From positions 3,844,001 through 3,908,000 of the forward strand of contig NZ_CP096829.1 of assembly GCF_023272795.1 (NCBI RefSeq): 64,000 bases of DNA. Reading direction: 5' to 3'. The position numbers and the translations under genes were made by a program. Below, one piece after another: positions 63,873 through 64,000 of the stretch. Under the pieces are notes generated by a model that was not told where the DNA came from, ran no database searches, and was given only the letters and a program-made list of their open reading frames with translations. Every line of letters starts with the position of its first letter. The stretch's first letter is position 1. The DNA is from Flavobacterium humidisoli. Lineage in GTDB: Bacteria; Bacteroidota; Bacteroidia; Flavobacteriales; Flavobacteriaceae.

Positions 63873-64000
63873 AAACGCGGCAGTTCAATAGTAAATAAAG
63901 TTCCTTTGTTAATTGCACTTTCAAAAGAAATGGTGCCATTCATCAGAGATACATATCGTGAAACAATGTGCAGTCCGAGACCGGTTCCCGGTAAATTTGC
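63869..64000 (-). CDS. Histidine kinase, C-terminal end (partial)
   Basis: The minus strand reads ANLPGTGLGLHIVSRYVSLM up to a TGA at 63871-63869. G-T-G-L-G-L is the G2 box of the HATPase_c domain and the tail FESAINKGTLFTIELP is its final strand. It overlaps the response regulator start by 4 bp (ATGA), so the two form a translationally coupled pair. The remainder lies beyond the window, and its sensor is unknown. Confidence 0.88.
   Translation of the reverse strand, partial: ANLPGTGLGLHIVSRYVSLMNGTISFESAINKGTLFTIELPRL

Overview
The window reads as a chromosomal segment of a Flavobacterium-like member of the Bacteroidota. The grounds are the AT-rich composition, type IX secretion and gliding proteins (PorP/SprF, a gliding-motility C-terminal sorting domain), lipoprotein and OM-barrel families of that phylum, promoters of the TTTG / TAnnTTTG type, few Shine-Dalgarno sequences, and dispersed intergenic palindromes of a flavobacterial kind.

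Layout. 0-6.3 kb: end of a urease operon (ureF tail, ureG, ureD) continuing into a nickel-transporter-like protein, a urea transporter, a TonB receptor and an outer-membrane protein, which together look like urea and nickel supply for urease. 6.5-8.9 kb: a triple RidA-domain protein and an AraC regulator. 9.2-12.9 kb: an AT-rich accessory patch with a DUF4238 protein, a 76-aa protein, a two-helix membrane protein resembling putative phage abortive-infection proteins, an XRE regulator and an unknown gene, interspersed with GC-rich palindromes. 13.2-17.4 kb: ketopantoate-reductase-like protein, a methyltransferase remnant, an SDR, then a 28-codon leader ORF ending in seven cysteine codons ahead of a PhyH dioxygenase, a CDP-alcohol phosphatidyltransferase and GtrA. 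17.4-19.6 kb: nested repeat elements, two small secreted proteins and a broken AraC gene. 19.6-31.9 kb: a minus-strand surface-protein locus (OmpA/PD40 protein, PorP/SprF, type-B CTD protein, 801-aa and 1808-aa repeat proteins). 32-37.8 kb: recombinase debris, nitroreductase, the folate-independent methionine synthase pair mesX-mesD, an SBF-like transporter and an Lrp regulator. 38.1-46.8 kb: AraC regulator divergent from a nine-gene operon of aldo/keto reductases, hydrolases, flavodoxin, CMD and cupin proteins, seven of which carry export signals. 47.1-50.5 kb: a secreted low-complexity protein, then thioredoxin-ApbE-DUF4266-DUF3570. 50.8-64 kb: a stress-type island with three triple-BON proteins, LOG, universal stress protein, OsmC-like protein, P-type ATPase, beta-CASP nuclease, an ATP-cone plus nuclease fusion, and a REC-cNMP-HTH response regulator followed by the tail of its histidine kinase.

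The most notable observation is in the last island. Six copies of a Crp/FNR-type palindrome TGA-N6-TCA lie in four intergenic regions. In five cases the centre of the box is exactly 29.5 bp from the first base of a candidate -7 element (strong in three or four of them). The response regulator at the end of the island has the E-x-x-S-R recognition helix of FNR, so this is a likely self-contained two-component regulon. Two further candidates are the exported redox operon at 39-47 kb and the poly-cysteine leader at 15.2 kb. All of this comes from reading the sequence; no searches were run.
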